Origin: Nitrospira_D sp035465795
Lineage (GTDB): Bacteria; Nitrospirota; Nitrospiria; Nitrospirales; Nitrospiraceae
DNA: 64,000 nt
Direction: 5' to 3'
NCBI RefSeq assembly: GCF_049546785.1
Contig: NZ_JBMWAN010000001.1
Coordinates: 806,001-870,000 of the forward strand
Positions 8,773-17,341 of the stretch are shown piece by piece (the stretch's first letter is position 1; every line of letters starts with the position of its first letter). Made by a program: the position numbers and the translations under genes. The notes under the pieces were generated by a model that searched no databases, was not told the DNA's origin, and worked only from the letters and a program-made list of their open reading frames with translations.

Positions 8773-8782
8773 TGCCGCCCCG
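8756..8782 (-). terminator. intrinsic terminator after the radical SAM gene
   Basis: Read on the minus strand, CGGGG (8782-8778) pairs with CCCCG (8768-8764) around a nine-base loop and is followed by eight T residues (8763-8756). It lies 23 bases after the stop of the gene at 8806. Confidence 0.6.
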
Positions 8783-8805
8783 ACCACCTACGCGGGCTCT
8801 CTCGC

Positions 8806-10590
8806 CTACGCGGAGCCGATCGGTTGAGGCGCCCGGCCTGCCTGAGCTTTTTCTCTGGCGATATACAGCAATCCGTCCGCCATCGAGTAATTGAAGGGCA
8901 GTTCGCACACGACTTCGCTGATCCGTTCGTACACATACTGATACAGCTTCTCCGACTGCTCCGGCGTCATCCCTTCCTGCACCTCGTAGAAAAATCCCAG
9001 GCTGAGATCCTCCGCCGACGGCCGCATGATGCGCCGGATTCCGTAGCCGCCCGGATCGCTCATGATCGGGGCTTCTTTTTCGAGATCGAACAGACAGGGC
9101 TGGCAGGAGAAGCCGAACGAGTCGTGCAGCTTCTTGTTCTCCACGACGAAATTCATCGTTTCGAGGGCTTCTTCCTCCTTTTCGGTGGGGAAGCCCACGA
9201 TAATGTAGCAGTGGACGGCTATTCCCAGATCCACGCAGTCGTCGGCGATGCGCCGCACCCACTCCTGCTTGATGCCCTTCTTCATGAAATCCATGATGCG
9301 CTGATTGAACGACTCCAGCCCGAACACGATCTTAAGACAGCCGGCATCCCGCATCGACGTCAGCAACTCGCGCGACAGGTTCTTCTCAAACCGCATCTCG
9401 CAGGTCCATTTGATGTCCAGCTTCCGCTCGATCATTTGCTGACAGAGCCGCTTGGTCGGAGCCAGGGCAAAACATTCGTCGGTGAAGAAGAAATACTGCG
9501 CGCCATACCGCTGCTTGAGCCACTCCAATTCTTCGATGGTCCGCCCCGGATCTTTCTGCCTGAAATTCTGGTGGTCGAGCGTGAGCGCGCAGAACGCGCA
9601 GTCTTTATAGTAGCACCCGCGGGAAAACTGCACGGGCAGGACCGGTTCAGGCGACAGATACTTGTCGAGCGGAAACCCGTCGTAATTCGGCGCGGGCAAC
9701 TGATTGACATTTTCAGAGTAGAACGGTTGATTGACCGTAATCTTGCCGTTCTGACGATAAATCAGATTCGGCACCTTGCTGAAATCCTTCTTGCCGGCCA
9801 TCTGATTGACCAGTTCCAGCAAAGCCGTCTCTCCTTCAAAAACCACGATGTCGTCGGTGATATCGAACAGGCTGGGACAGCGGCGGATATTATCGACAAG
9901 ACGCGTGAAAATGCTGCCGCCGATCGTCACATGCAGATCAGGCGCGGTTTCCTTGATCAGACGGCACAAAGTCAGCCCCGGTATGATCTGCGAGGTCGCG
10001 GTAATCGACACCCCGATGATGTCCGGACGATCGCCGACAATCGAAGGGATAAATCTGTCACGGAACAGACTGATGTAGGGATTCTGCGCCTCATCCCGAA
10101 TGACCTTCATGAGATCTTTCGAGGAATAGATGGAATAGTTGCTGAACTGATTATCGACGACGGTCAGGCGGGTAGGGAAGTACACCGAAGAGATGAGCTC
10201 CAGCCACTTATCAATCATGAAGAGGCTGCCACGATAGGCATCCAGATCGTAAAATCCTTCACCCCGCAGCGTTTCCTTGGCCAGCTCTACGCGATCGATC
10301 AAATAGGAAAACCGATCCAGCGATTCGACCACCTTGGCATAATGCTCACGGCTTCCAGGACCGACATCCCCGGACTGAGTTCTCTCAAGATCGCGCTGCT
10401 TGTCCAACAGCTGCTGATGAACTTCTTCACCGAAAGATCTCGTCAGCACCTGGTCCAGCAATTCAATGCCTAGATCCCGCTGAGAGACATTCGTCACTCC
10501 GGCCTGATGCAGAAATCCGGTGAGTGAGGGAAGACTGAGATAGGGCTGTGAAGGATGCCACGTCGGAGGGAAAAGCAACGAAACTTTCAT
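8806..10590 (-). CDS. B12-binding domain radical SAM protein
   Basis: The 594-residue protein starts MKVSLLFPPTWHPSQPYLSL, typical of the cobalamin-binding Rossmann domain of B12-dependent radical SAM enzymes. The radical SAM core follows: SRGCYYKDCAFC holds Cys 326, 331 and 334 in a C-x4-C-x2-C spacing, one residue longer than the canonical CxxxCxxC. Further hallmarks are FFTDECFAL, KWTCEMRFEKNL, LKIVFGLESFNQRI and YIIVGFPTEKEEEA. Such enzymes methylate or rearrange unreactive carbons; the substrate is not evident. A GTG three codons upstream is an alternative start. The gene is bounded by terminators on both sides and is probably monocistronic. Confidence 0.87.
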   Translation of the reverse strand: MKVSLLFPPTWHPSQPYLSLPSLTGFLHQAGVTNVSQRDLGIELLDQVLTRSFGEEVHQQLLDKQRDLERTQSGDVGPGSREHYAKVVESLDRFSYLIDRVELAKETLRGEGFYDLDAYRGSLFMIDKWLELISSVYFPTRLTVVDNQFSNYSIYSSKDLMKVIRDEAQNPYISLFRDRFIPSIVGDRPDIIGVSITATSQIIPGLTLCRLIKETAPDLHVTIGGSIFTRLVDNIRRCPSLFDITDDIVVFEGETALLELVNQMAGKKDFSKVPNLIYRQNGKITVNQPFYSENVNQLPAPNYDGFPLDKYLSPEPVLPVQFSRGCYYKDCAFCALTLDHQNFRQKDPGRTIEELEWLKQRYGAQYFFFTDECFALAPTKRLCQQMIERKLDIKWTCEMRFEKNLSRELLTSMRDAGCLKIVFGLESFNQRIMDFMKKGIKQEWVRRIADDCVDLGIAVHCYIIVGFPTEKEEEALETMNFVVENKKLHDSFGFSCQPCLFDLEKEAPIMSDPGGYGIRRIMRPSAEDLSLGFFYEVQEGMTPEQSEKLYQYVYERISEVVCELPFNYSMADGLLYIAREKAQAGRAPQPIGSA

Positions 10591-10750
10591 GGAAGACACT
10601 TTCTAATATCTTCGGAAAATCAGATAGTTTCGAGTAAATCAATGGTTCGTTTATACACTCCCCCATTTCCCATTTGCAACCCTCGCCCGATCGGATCTCA
10701 ACCCGGGCAGGAAGAATATCTTGACACTCGGAGATGGACGGAAAGAAAAA

Positions 10751-10792
10751 GCCCCGGGTCACTTCGTCGCTCTCGCGACGCTGACCCGGGGC
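10751..10792. terminator. strong bidirectional-looking intrinsic terminator
   Basis: An 11-bp perfect stem, GCCCCGGGTCA (10751-10761) with TGACCCGGGGC (10782-10792), encloses a second stem GTCGC/GCGAC. It is flanked by AAAAA on the left and TTTT on the right, so it has a U-tract in both directions. On the minus strand it ends the NxrC-like gene at 10859. Confidence 0.85.
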
Positions 10793-10858
10793 CTTTTCTA
10801 TCTCACGACACTCGACGCTATTCGCGAGGAGCGTTGGTCTCTCCGGAGACCGGTCGGC

Positions 10859-11812
10859 TCACGGAAGCTTGAGCGTAAACCAGGTGGAGAGCGCCTTCAT
10901 ACCATTGCGTTCAATGTTGTTCCCATCCCACACGGCAAACGCGATGGGCACAGACATCCCCGCCTTGAATTGCGTATCGTTGGCATCGCCGGTCTCCAGG
11001 CTGCGCTTGATGACCACGCGCCAGGTCGGACCAGTGTACCCACCGCCCTTGACGGAACCCGACGGCTCCCACACGCCATTCCCGATCACATCCTGATGGG
11101 CCTGCGTGGTCAAGGTGCTGAATCCGTTGGCATTCAGGTCTTCAACCGAGCTCACGCGGAGCGTCGGATCGGACATGATGTTGCCGGACCAGATGCCTGA
11201 GTTGAATGGCCCAAGGCTCCGACCGATCCGGTCAGGATAGGTCACGCCGCCGGCCGGCTCTTCAAAGTAGTAGTCCCAGAAAATGCCGGGATACTGATCG
11301 TCCACGTCCCACATACCGGCGCTGTCCTTACCAAGGTCCTTCTGCCATTCCGCGTTCCACCGCCAGATGTTGGTGGTCCCGCCGGACTGGCCCATGCACT
11401 GGAACGGCGGCGCCCCTGCGGTGTTCACCGGGAACATGATCGCAGCCTGGTCACGGAAATCCTGCGGACCGATGGCCGTATCATTCTTGGTCTGATCGCT
11501 CCACTCCACCCGCAACCCAAGTTCCTTGCCATTGCTCATGGCCTTGACGAACATCGACTTCACAGAGATGTTCGGGTGCATCGGGGTGGTGATCAGCTGG
11601 CCGCTCAACGGAACGATCACACCAGGCACGCTCTCCCACACAGGGTTTGCGCCGTCCATGGGAATCGGTCCCTTGACCGCCTTCGCCGGGATCGTCACCG
11701 GCTGGCTTACGGCCAATGGTACTTGCCCAATCGTCAGCATCACGCCGACGACGAGGGCAGAGAGAAGAATGCCAAACACCAATTTCTTGTTGGTCGTCTG
11801 CACAACTCTCAT
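10859..11812 (-). CDS. NxrC-like haem-b subunit, second copy
   Basis: The 317-residue protein starts MRVVQTTNKKLVFGILLSAL, a signal peptide, and GAGGAGGGA precedes the ATG. It has the same blocks as the protein at 4216: LRVEWSDQTKND, FQCMGQ followed by TTNIWRWNAEW, SSVEDLNANGFSTLTT and FAVWDGNNIERNGMKAL. It is about 40 residues longer because of an insertion around YPGIFWDYYFEEPAGG. The Met of CMGQ is the expected axial haem b ligand by comparison with EbdC. It is followed by a strong terminator and preceded by the TorD-like chaperone gene. It is probably periplasmic and an NxrC candidate. Confidence 0.9.
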   Translation of the reverse strand: MRVVQTTNKKLVFGILLSALVVGVMLTIGQVPLAVSQPVTIPAKAVKGPIPMDGANPVWESVPGVIVPLSGQLITTPMHPNISVKSMFVKAMSNGKELGLRVEWSDQTKNDTAIGPQDFRDQAAIMFPVNTAGAPPFQCMGQSGGTTNIWRWNAEWQKDLGKDSAGMWDVDDQYPGIFWDYYFEEPAGGVTYPDRIGRSLGPFNSGIWSGNIMSDPTLRVSSVEDLNANGFSTLTTQAHQDVIGNGVWEPSGSVKGGGYTGPTWRVVIKRSLETGDANDTQFKAGMSVPIAFAVWDGNNIERNGMKALSTWFTLKLP

Positions 11813-11898
11813 ACGACTAATCCCTCCTCTCAATTAAAGATTAATGACATCGCCCAATAAGACTGCCGACGAGAAAACTGAAAATAATTGCTCGAAAC

Positions 11899-12873
11899 CT
11901 ATGCGGTTCCGACCGGTCCCCCCTCCTCTTTGTCCTTCTCCTTTTCCTTCACATCCATGAACGATTGCGCCCCGACTTCGTTCAACAGCATGCTCAACTC
12001 ATTGCCCTGGTCTTGCGCGCCACACTCATACGTCTGGCCTTCCGGTGAGTTGAAGGTGGCCGGACGATAGTCGGTTTCCGTGTAGGGTTGAGGGGTCACG
12101 CCCAGGAACGCAGTTTCAAACTCCATCCAGTCAGACGTCATATCGGCGACGATTTTAAAGAGACCGGAATCCGACTTCTTCGTCAACATGCGACAGAAGA
12201 GGGGAACCCATCTCCCAATATGGTTTTTGACAAACTTTTTCTGCGCATCGACGACGATCTGCGTCTTTTCGGCCCCGTCGTGGCAGCGCGAATACGATTC
12301 TTTATAGGCAAGAAAATGCATGAACTCGAATTCAACGCTCAGGTGATCGAGACGCTCGTGGATATCCTTCGACAGCTCGACACCGAACGCTTTATAGAAG
12401 CCCGCAATATCGCCCATGACGTGCGATTGGGCAAAGACGTGATCGTTACCAAAAAGGGTCTCGTAGGGTGGGCAATCGAGCGTAATGACATTGCTAAACA
12501 CCCGCCGGTGCTCCGACTGGAGATCGCTCAGCTGCCAGTTCACGCACTCGGAGGCAATCAGCTTTTCGACATGATCGAGCTGCTTCTTGAGAGCCGCCAG
12601 CTTCTGCCTGGCTCGGTCGCTCCCTTGATTCGCTTCCAACGCAGCCTGCAGGGCGTCCAGCGCGGCACGGCCATCCTCGACAAACTCTCCGCATTGGAGA
12701 TAGTCAAGAAACTCCTCATCCTCCGGGTACAAAAGACTCCAGGAGATCAGGAGATACATTTTGCTGCGATTAAGGGCTCGCTCGACTGCGGGGGAATCTT
12801 TGATGGTCGGGGCAGTAGGAATAACGGCGGCAGTGGTGGATGTTGCGCTCTGCACCGGTTGTTTACTCGTCAT
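11899..12873 (-). CDS. TorD-like molybdoenzyme assembly chaperone
   Basis: The protein has 324 residues, mostly helical, with the TorD/DmsD/NarJ-type core: SKMYLLISWSLLYPEDEEFL near the N-terminus, then the signature LDCPPYETLFG, and SVEFEFMHFLAYKESYS in the second half. These chaperones bind the apo catalytic subunit and its Tat signal while the Mo cofactor is inserted. CAGGAG lies about eight bases before the chosen ATG. The protein is longer than usual (about 200 residues), with low-complexity extensions at both ends. Between an NxrC-like gene and a ferredoxin gene it is a natural NXR maturation factor; the client is inferred. Confidence 0.82.
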   Translation of the reverse strand: MTSKQPVQSATSTTAAVIPTAPTIKDSPAVERALNRSKMYLLISWSLLYPEDEEFLDYLQCGEFVEDGRAALDALQAALEANQGSDRARQKLAALKKQLDHVEKLIASECVNWQLSDLQSEHRRVFSNVITLDCPPYETLFGNDHVFAQSHVMGDIAGFYKAFGVELSKDIHERLDHLSVEFEFMHFLAYKESYSRCHDGAEKTQIVVDAQKKFVKNHIGRWVPLFCRMLTKKSDSGLFKIVADMTSDWMEFETAFLGVTPQPYTETDYRPATFNSPEGQTYECGAQDQGNELSMLLNEVGAQSFMDVKEKEKDKEEGGPVGTA

Positions 12874-13102
12874 GGCAATTGTCTCCTGGATGTCGGACTC
12901 AACCCAGGCCTCACAACTCACACAAGTCCCGCGTCAACCAAACACGTTCCTTCACGGGCCTGCGTATGATAGGTAAAGCCCCTCTGGATGTCAAGCAAGA
13001 ACTCCTGCACGAAACACCGAAATCGAACGACCTGATTTCCTCTTTCAATCTCGCGAATTCTACCATTTTTTACCGGTCACGACCGGGCGTCATCTTGACT
13101 TT

Positions 13103-13702
13103 TCACCACAAGCCGGCCAACTGCCGGACGGGGGTCACCCGAATCGCGACATGATCGTTGACCGTCTTGCACACGTGCTCGCAGATGCCGCAGCCGACGC
13201 AGCGCTCTGAAGACACTATTAGACGCATGTCGCCGAAATCCATCGCCAACGCATCGACCGGACACTTGGAGACGCAGGCGTGACAGCCCTGTCCGGCGGT
13301 ACAGAGCCGATGCGTCACGACGGCGCTGCCCATCCGGATATCTCGCGCCTGCTCCACCGGCTCCAACGCCTCTGCCGCGCAGGCGGCAATACACGGCAGA
13401 TCCTCGCAAAGAAGACAGGGAGACTGGTCGGCGTACAACACCGGCGAACCATCCGACGGATGGCACACGATCGCGCCAGGATCGCAGGCCTTCACGCAAT
13501 CACCGCACTTTGTGCAGCGATCCAGAAACAGCGCCTCTTCAACCGCACCGGGCGGGCGCAACCAATCCGTCCGCAGAACCGGGGCGGGCGCTTCCGGCTT
13601 GGCCTCCTCGGTCTGCCTGGAAAATTCCTGGGCGGCCTTGGCTACGGACAGAACGGAGTCCTTCAGAAAATCCCGCCGCCCATATGATGGATTGGAAGCC
13701 AT
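13103..13702 (-). CDS. Tat-exported ferredoxin with four [4Fe-4S] motifs (NapG-like)
   Basis: The protein has 199 residues. The N-terminus SYGRRDFLKDSVLSVA is a twin-arginine signal. Four cysteine clusters follow: CTKCGDCVKAC, CLLCEDLPCIAAC, C-x5-CHACVSKC and CVGCGICEHVC. This is the arrangement of NapG/NapF-type polyferredoxins that relay electrons to or from periplasmic molybdoenzymes. tatA and the TorD-like chaperone lie in the same cluster. It could transfer electrons or take part in enzyme maturation; the sequence does not decide. It is monocistronic or the first gene of a short unit, with an inverted repeat element upstream. Confidence 0.88.
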   Translation of the reverse strand: MASNPSYGRRDFLKDSVLSVAKAAQEFSRQTEEAKPEAPAPVLRTDWLRPPGAVEEALFLDRCTKCGDCVKACDPGAIVCHPSDGSPVLYADQSPCLLCEDLPCIAACAAEALEPVEQARDIRMGSAVVTHRLCTAGQGCHACVSKCPVDALAMDFGDMRLIVSSERCVGCGICEHVCKTVNDHVAIRVTPVRQLAGLW

Positions 13703-13740
13703 GGTATTCGTCGCTCTCGCAGATGGTCAAAACGTTTGTG

Positions 13741-13836
13741 CAACGAGGCCGCAGCGAGTGAAAAGCCGGCGCGTACGCTCGTGGTACGTGGAGGCCCTGA
13801 ACGACGCGAGAACGAAGTTGGCCGGCGTTTTCACCA
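13741..13836 (+). repeat. intergenic repeat element, copy 1
   Basis: This block contains GAGGCCGCAGCGAGTG, then the hairpin CGTAC (13772-13776)/GTACG (13784-13788), then AACGACGCGAGAACGAAG, and is bounded by AAAAGCCGGC and GCCGGCGTTTT. The same order of motifs appears in reverse orientation at 57305-57393 (GGCCGCAAGGAGT, CGTACCC/GGGTACG, AACACGAA). The two fill short intergenic gaps and look like members of a dispersed palindromic family. Confidence 0.5.
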
Positions 13837-13843
13837 CCTGCAC

Positions 13844-14842
13844 CTACATGACGCCGTCGGCGCGGAGCTTATACACTTCGACGCAGCGATCACAGGCGCC
13901 GTACTCGATGTCCCAGCCCGGATGATTTTCCCGGATGAAGTCCAACACGTAGGGCTCCAGTTTCGTGCCCATATCCTCCACCCAGGAGTAGGTCGGGAAA
14001 CGGCACAACGGACAGGGGAATCCCGGCATGAGCATGACTTTGTTTTCTGATTCCGGGAGCTCTCCGCCCTCGACATCGACCGCGCGATCCATGACGCGCA
14101 AGGTATCGGTCGACATTTCAATCAGCTCGGAATGGGTGAAGTAGGATGTCTGCCACAACCCCTCGAACACCGATTTCAACTGGGGCGGCGGAATCTTCCG
14201 ATACCAGGACCGGAACTCCTTGAAACGGTCTTCCTTGCTGAGCATCGGCTCTTTGCCCGCGGTACTGAGCCGGCTATCGACGCTCAAGCTCCAGAGCACG
14301 CGGTAGCGCTGAAGAATCAGCGTTTCTTCTCCGGGGTTCTGCCCGACCTTCGTATCGGGGTCATAGCCGAACACCGGGTCCAGCATATCGGAGATATGCA
14401 TAAGCTCATGGCGGCAATAGCGCGTCAGGGCGGGATCGTAGAACCGGCGGGGGATCAGCTTGATGCCCACGCCTTTCAGCCCCTTTTCCTCGAACTGCTT
14501 GGCCAGCTCCTGCTCGACCGAGCCCCACTTGCGAAGAATGTCCACACCTTCCTGGTCTTCCTTCAGCACACCCTTGACCAGCACGATGCCGACCTTGTCC
14601 TTCAGCAGCGGATACTCGTTGAAGGAATCGCGAATGATGTCCGAAAACCCCCACGTACCGAACAGGTATTGGTAGAGCTTCTTAAACTCTCCTTCCCGAT
14701 CCTCCAGGATAAACTTCTCGTAGATCGGGTCGGCATACTCATGAAACTCCTTATAATAGGTCGGATCGCCCTCGCGTTCCGTCTTTTCCACAAAGGAGTC
14801 AATGACCTCTTGGAGCAATGCGGGCTGAAACCTGATTTCCAT
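13844..14842 (-). CDS. HExxH-containing protein with C-terminal zinc ribbon, unknown function
   Basis: The protein has 332 residues with no signal peptide and is predicted cytoplasmic. Residues 145-149 read HELMH inside RYCRHELMHISDMLDP, a zincin-type metal site. The C-terminus has paired cysteines CPLC (277, 280) and CDRC (317, 320), a probable structural zinc site. The remainder is alpha-helical and charged. GAGG lies six bases before the ATG. The gene is divergent from the WD40 gene and downstream of none of the cytochromes. A metallopeptidase or metal-dependent maturation factor for the adjacent redox system is possible, but I recognise no named family. Confidence 0.75.
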   Translation of the reverse strand: MEIRFQPALLQEVIDSFVEKTEREGDPTYYKEFHEYADPIYEKFILEDREGEFKKLYQYLFGTWGFSDIIRDSFNEYPLLKDKVGIVLVKGVLKEDQEGVDILRKWGSVEQELAKQFEEKGLKGVGIKLIPRRFYDPALTRYCRHELMHISDMLDPVFGYDPDTKVGQNPGEETLILQRYRVLWSLSVDSRLSTAGKEPMLSKEDRFKEFRSWYRKIPPPQLKSVFEGLWQTSYFTHSELIEMSTDTLRVMDRAVDVEGGELPESENKVMLMPGFPCPLCRFPTYSWVEDMGTKLEPYVLDFIRENHPGWDIEYGACDRCVEVYKLRADGVM

Positions 14843-15051
14843 TGGAAGCCTCGAAGAGTTGGGGTTGCGTCAGATCAAACTGGAGAACCGGTCGAGTCCT
14901 TCAGATCCTTCTCGCCGGCAGCCGGAGCCACCTTGACTTGGCTGCTGAGCATCTCTTACGATCTCTCAGATTCGATCGAAGTATACTGGCCCGAAAAGCC
15001 GATTTGCAATCAAGGGGGACCGTGAGCGCGGCCCCGGCTACTGGAGATCTT

Positions 15052-16155
15052 ATGCCTGAACACACGATGACGCCACCGATGCCGAGTGCCGCCCCCGGAA
15101 CGCAGCCGAACACGCCACCGACCGCGCCGATCGATTTTCTGGATTATTGGAAAACCGATTGCCGCGAGATCAAAACCTTTCGCGGCCATTCGCATGGCGT
15201 CTGGGCCGTGGCCTTCTCACCGGACGGGTTGACGCTCGCCAGCGGCGGCGCCGAACGCCTCGTCCGCATCTGGGACATCGAAACCGGCCGGCTCCTGCGT
15301 TCCCTTCGCGGCCATACCAACGACATCCGCGCCATCGTCTATACGCCGGACGGCCAGACCCTCGCGACGGCAAGCGAAGACCGGACCATCCGCTTGTGGA
15401 ACCCGAAGACCGGCGAGCCCACGAAACTCCTCTTCACCCGCTACGATCACAACGTGTGCAGCCTCTCGCTGTCTCCCGACGGCCTCATGCTCGCGCGCGG
15501 CAGCCACAATAAGGACATTAAAATCTGGGAAGTCACCACCGGCACTGAACTGATGACGCTGCTGGGAAAAGATCAATATGACCACCACTGGTCGGTCTGC
15601 GTCGCCTTCTCGCCCGACGGCATCCACCTGGCCAGCGGCACCGACATCGGAAAGATCAAAGTCTGGGAAGTGCTGCCGAGCGGCGAAGAAAAAGTCCTGC
15701 ACGACGGACATTGGCAGCGCGATAACGAAGACTCCACTGAAACGCGCGGATACTTCATCGAAGACGACGGCGGATTCCAAAAGCCGATGGATTACTGGAT
15801 CGGCGCCATGACCTACACGCCGGACGGCAAGACCCTCATCACCGGCAGCCGTGACAAAACCATCAAGTTCTTTGAGATGCCGAAGGTCGTCGAGCAGAAA
15901 TGTCTGACCGGCCACGCCGGCTGGGTCCGTTCGCTGGCGGTCTCGCCCGACGGGAAAGTGCTGGCCAGCGCCAGCGACGACAACACCATCAAGTTCTGGG
16001 ACATCGCCGCGGGCCGCCACTTCAAAACCGTGAAGGGCCACACCGCCGGCGTCCGCTGCATCGCCTTCTCTCCGGACGGAAAACGCCTCGCCAGCGCCTC
16101 CTGGGATCGCACGATCAAGCTGTGGGAAGGCGGAGCAGAACAAGCCGCAGAGTAA
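15052..16155 (+). CDS. seven-bladed WD40-repeat protein
   Basis: The protein has 367 residues. After a Pro-rich N-terminus it shows seven WD40 units with GH and WD-type ends, for example GHSHGVWAVAFSPDG to VRIWDI, GHTNDIRAIVYTPDG to IRLWNP, and GHTAGVRCIAFSPDG to IKLWEG. That is enough to close one propeller. Blade five carries an acidic insertion (WQRDNEDSTETRGYFIEDDG). There is no signal peptide. GGAG precedes the ATG; the frame is open further upstream but lacks a better start. WD40 proteins are interaction platforms. It is divergent from the HExxH gene and is the only plus-strand gene in this region after 984. Confidence 0.9.
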   Translation: MPEHTMTPPMPSAAPGTQPNTPPTAPIDFLDYWKTDCREIKTFRGHSHGVWAVAFSPDGLTLASGGAERLVRIWDIETGRLLRSLRGHTNDIRAIVYTPDGQTLATASEDRTIRLWNPKTGEPTKLLFTRYDHNVCSLSLSPDGLMLARGSHNKDIKIWEVTTGTELMTLLGKDQYDHHWSVCVAFSPDGIHLASGTDIGKIKVWEVLPSGEEKVLHDGHWQRDNEDSTETRGYFIEDDGGFQKPMDYWIGAMTYTPDGKTLITGSRDKTIKFFEMPKVVEQKCLTGHAGWVRSLAVSPDGKVLASASDDNTIKFWDIAAGRHFKTVKGHTAGVRCIAFSPDGKRLASASWDRTIKLWEGGAEQAAE

Positions 16156-16165
16156 ACTGTCTTAC

Positions 16166-16199
16166 GCGCGCCCTGCGTGGCAACCCCTGCAGGGCGCGC
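16166..16199 (+). terminator. stem-loop after the WD40 gene
   Basis: GCGCGCCCTGC (16166-16176) pairs perfectly with GCAGGGCGCGC (16189-16199) around a 12-base loop, starting 11 bases after the WD40 stop codon. The U-tract is poor (CGATCTCCTT), so it may be a weak or factor-assisted terminator. Confidence 0.55.
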
Positions 16200-16546
16200 C
16201 GATCTCCTTCGTAGCGCCCCCTCATCGGGATTACACCTGCTCCACCGGACGAAAAAACGCCGGCCTCGCCCAAAACGATCAGCCGGACAGAGGACCTGGA
16301 TGAGATGAATTCGTTACCAGGCGTTCAGCGGATGATTCAAATCATAACGATTCTCCCCCCTCCGCCTTTCTCCGCCTGAAGAGCAGCTCACATATTCGAC
16401 TTCAGCCCGGTTTTTGAACAAGTGGGGCGCCAGGTCGGATTACGGTGGGTACAGGCCTGACAACAGGCTCCCGATATCGCTTCGTTGCCTTGGGCGGTAG
16501 CAGATGGCGCCGGCAATCATGCACGTGACTGCTGTGTACCGTCCGG
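16200..16546. other. intergenic stretch without a recognisable gene
   Basis: This stretch separates the convergent WD40 and receiver genes. No open frame with a start signal, no repeat and no RNA gene was seen. Pyrimidine-rich tracts (TTCTCCCCCCTCCGCC) are present but are not diagnostic. Confidence 0.45.
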
Positions 16547-16918
16547 CTATCCCAGATGGAGGGCAAGGGTATCCCGAAGTCGCACGGTATCTATCGGCTT
16601 AACAAGGAAGGCCTGCGCCCCTTCGCGCAGCATGTCGGAAGCCAGCGCTTCATACCCGCTGATAATAATGACAGGCATCGTGAATCCCCTGGTTCGTATT
16701 TCGTGCAGCACCTCTTTACCGGACATGCCCGGCATCACAAGGTCCAACAACACGCCATCAAACAGACCGTCCGACAACATGGTCAGCGCATCGGTCCCTG
16801 AAGCCGCCAGGGAAACCTCATATCCCATCCAGCGCAGGAGTTCTCCGAGGATATACCGAATGCCGTGGTCATCATCAATGACCAGAAGCCTTCTCAAGGG
16901 CGAGGCCGCTTTCATCAT
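16547..16918 (-). CDS. stand-alone response regulator receiver protein (CheY-like)
   Basis: The protein has 123 residues and is a single receiver domain: LLVIDDDHGIRYI supplies the acidic pocket, LLDLVMPG holds the phospho-acceptor Asp 59, IIISGYEA the conserved Ser/Thr position and FLVKPID the Lys. No output domain follows. AAGGA lies five bases before the first of two adjacent ATGs. It is separated from the kinase/NtrC pair by about 420 bases but reads in the same direction, so it may act as a phosphate sink or a diffusible signal; partners are not shown. Confidence 0.88.
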   Translation of the reverse strand: MMKAASPLRRLLVIDDDHGIRYILGELLRWMGYEVSLAASGTDALTMLSDGLFDGVLLDLVMPGMSGKEVLHEIRTRGFTMPVIIISGYEALASDMLREGAQAFLVKPIDTVRLRDTLALHLG

Positions 16919-17341
16919 CCGATCCTTCTGCCCGACTCCCCGAACAGGGAGGCCCGCAACATCAGATCGTCTACGTGTGTCTGCGGAGGCGAAACAAGCA
17001 CCGCGAAATTAAAGCGCGCGTTGAGGCTGACCGTCTCGTTATCTTGGAGTGGAGGGCGAAGCATCGTGGAGCCTGTTATAACCGTGGCGACCGGTGACCC
17101 GACCTCTCCGGCCGCTTAGGGCGGACTGAGCGACCACATGACCTAATCCCTACCGGTCATGCTACTGCCATGATGCCACGATTGCAAACTGCCCGGGCTA
17201 AGGCGAATGCCCTTGGGGAAGGGCCTGAGACACACCGCGCCGATGGTGCATGGCACGAGGTGCGCGCTCGTATCTGATGGGGGGCCCGGCCTGCGAACGA
17301 CGAGAAGTCGGGCGCCGGGGGCGCCGCTGCAATCAGCCGCG
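16919..17341. other. intergenic stretch, one GC-rich hairpin
   Basis: No convincing gene was found. GGCGCC (17311-17316) and GGCGCC (17320-17325) form a short GC-rich hairpin 16 bases after the NtrC-type gene ends. Lacking a U-tract, it is only a weak terminator candidate. Confidence 0.4.

Noticed and set aside
8683..10473. 596-codon plus-strand frame opposite the radical SAM gene
   Set aside because: No start signal or motif; low-complexity Arg/His-rich translation; the opposite strand has full radical SAM signatures.
1083..14842. nxrA/nxrB catalytic genes
   Set aside because: No molybdopterin oxidoreductase large subunit or four-cluster beta subunit is encoded; only accessory and NxrC-like genes are present.
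14842..16155. WD40 gene starting at 14842
   Set aside because: The extra N-terminus overlaps the divergent gene start and is not domain-like; GGAG precedes the ATG at 15052.
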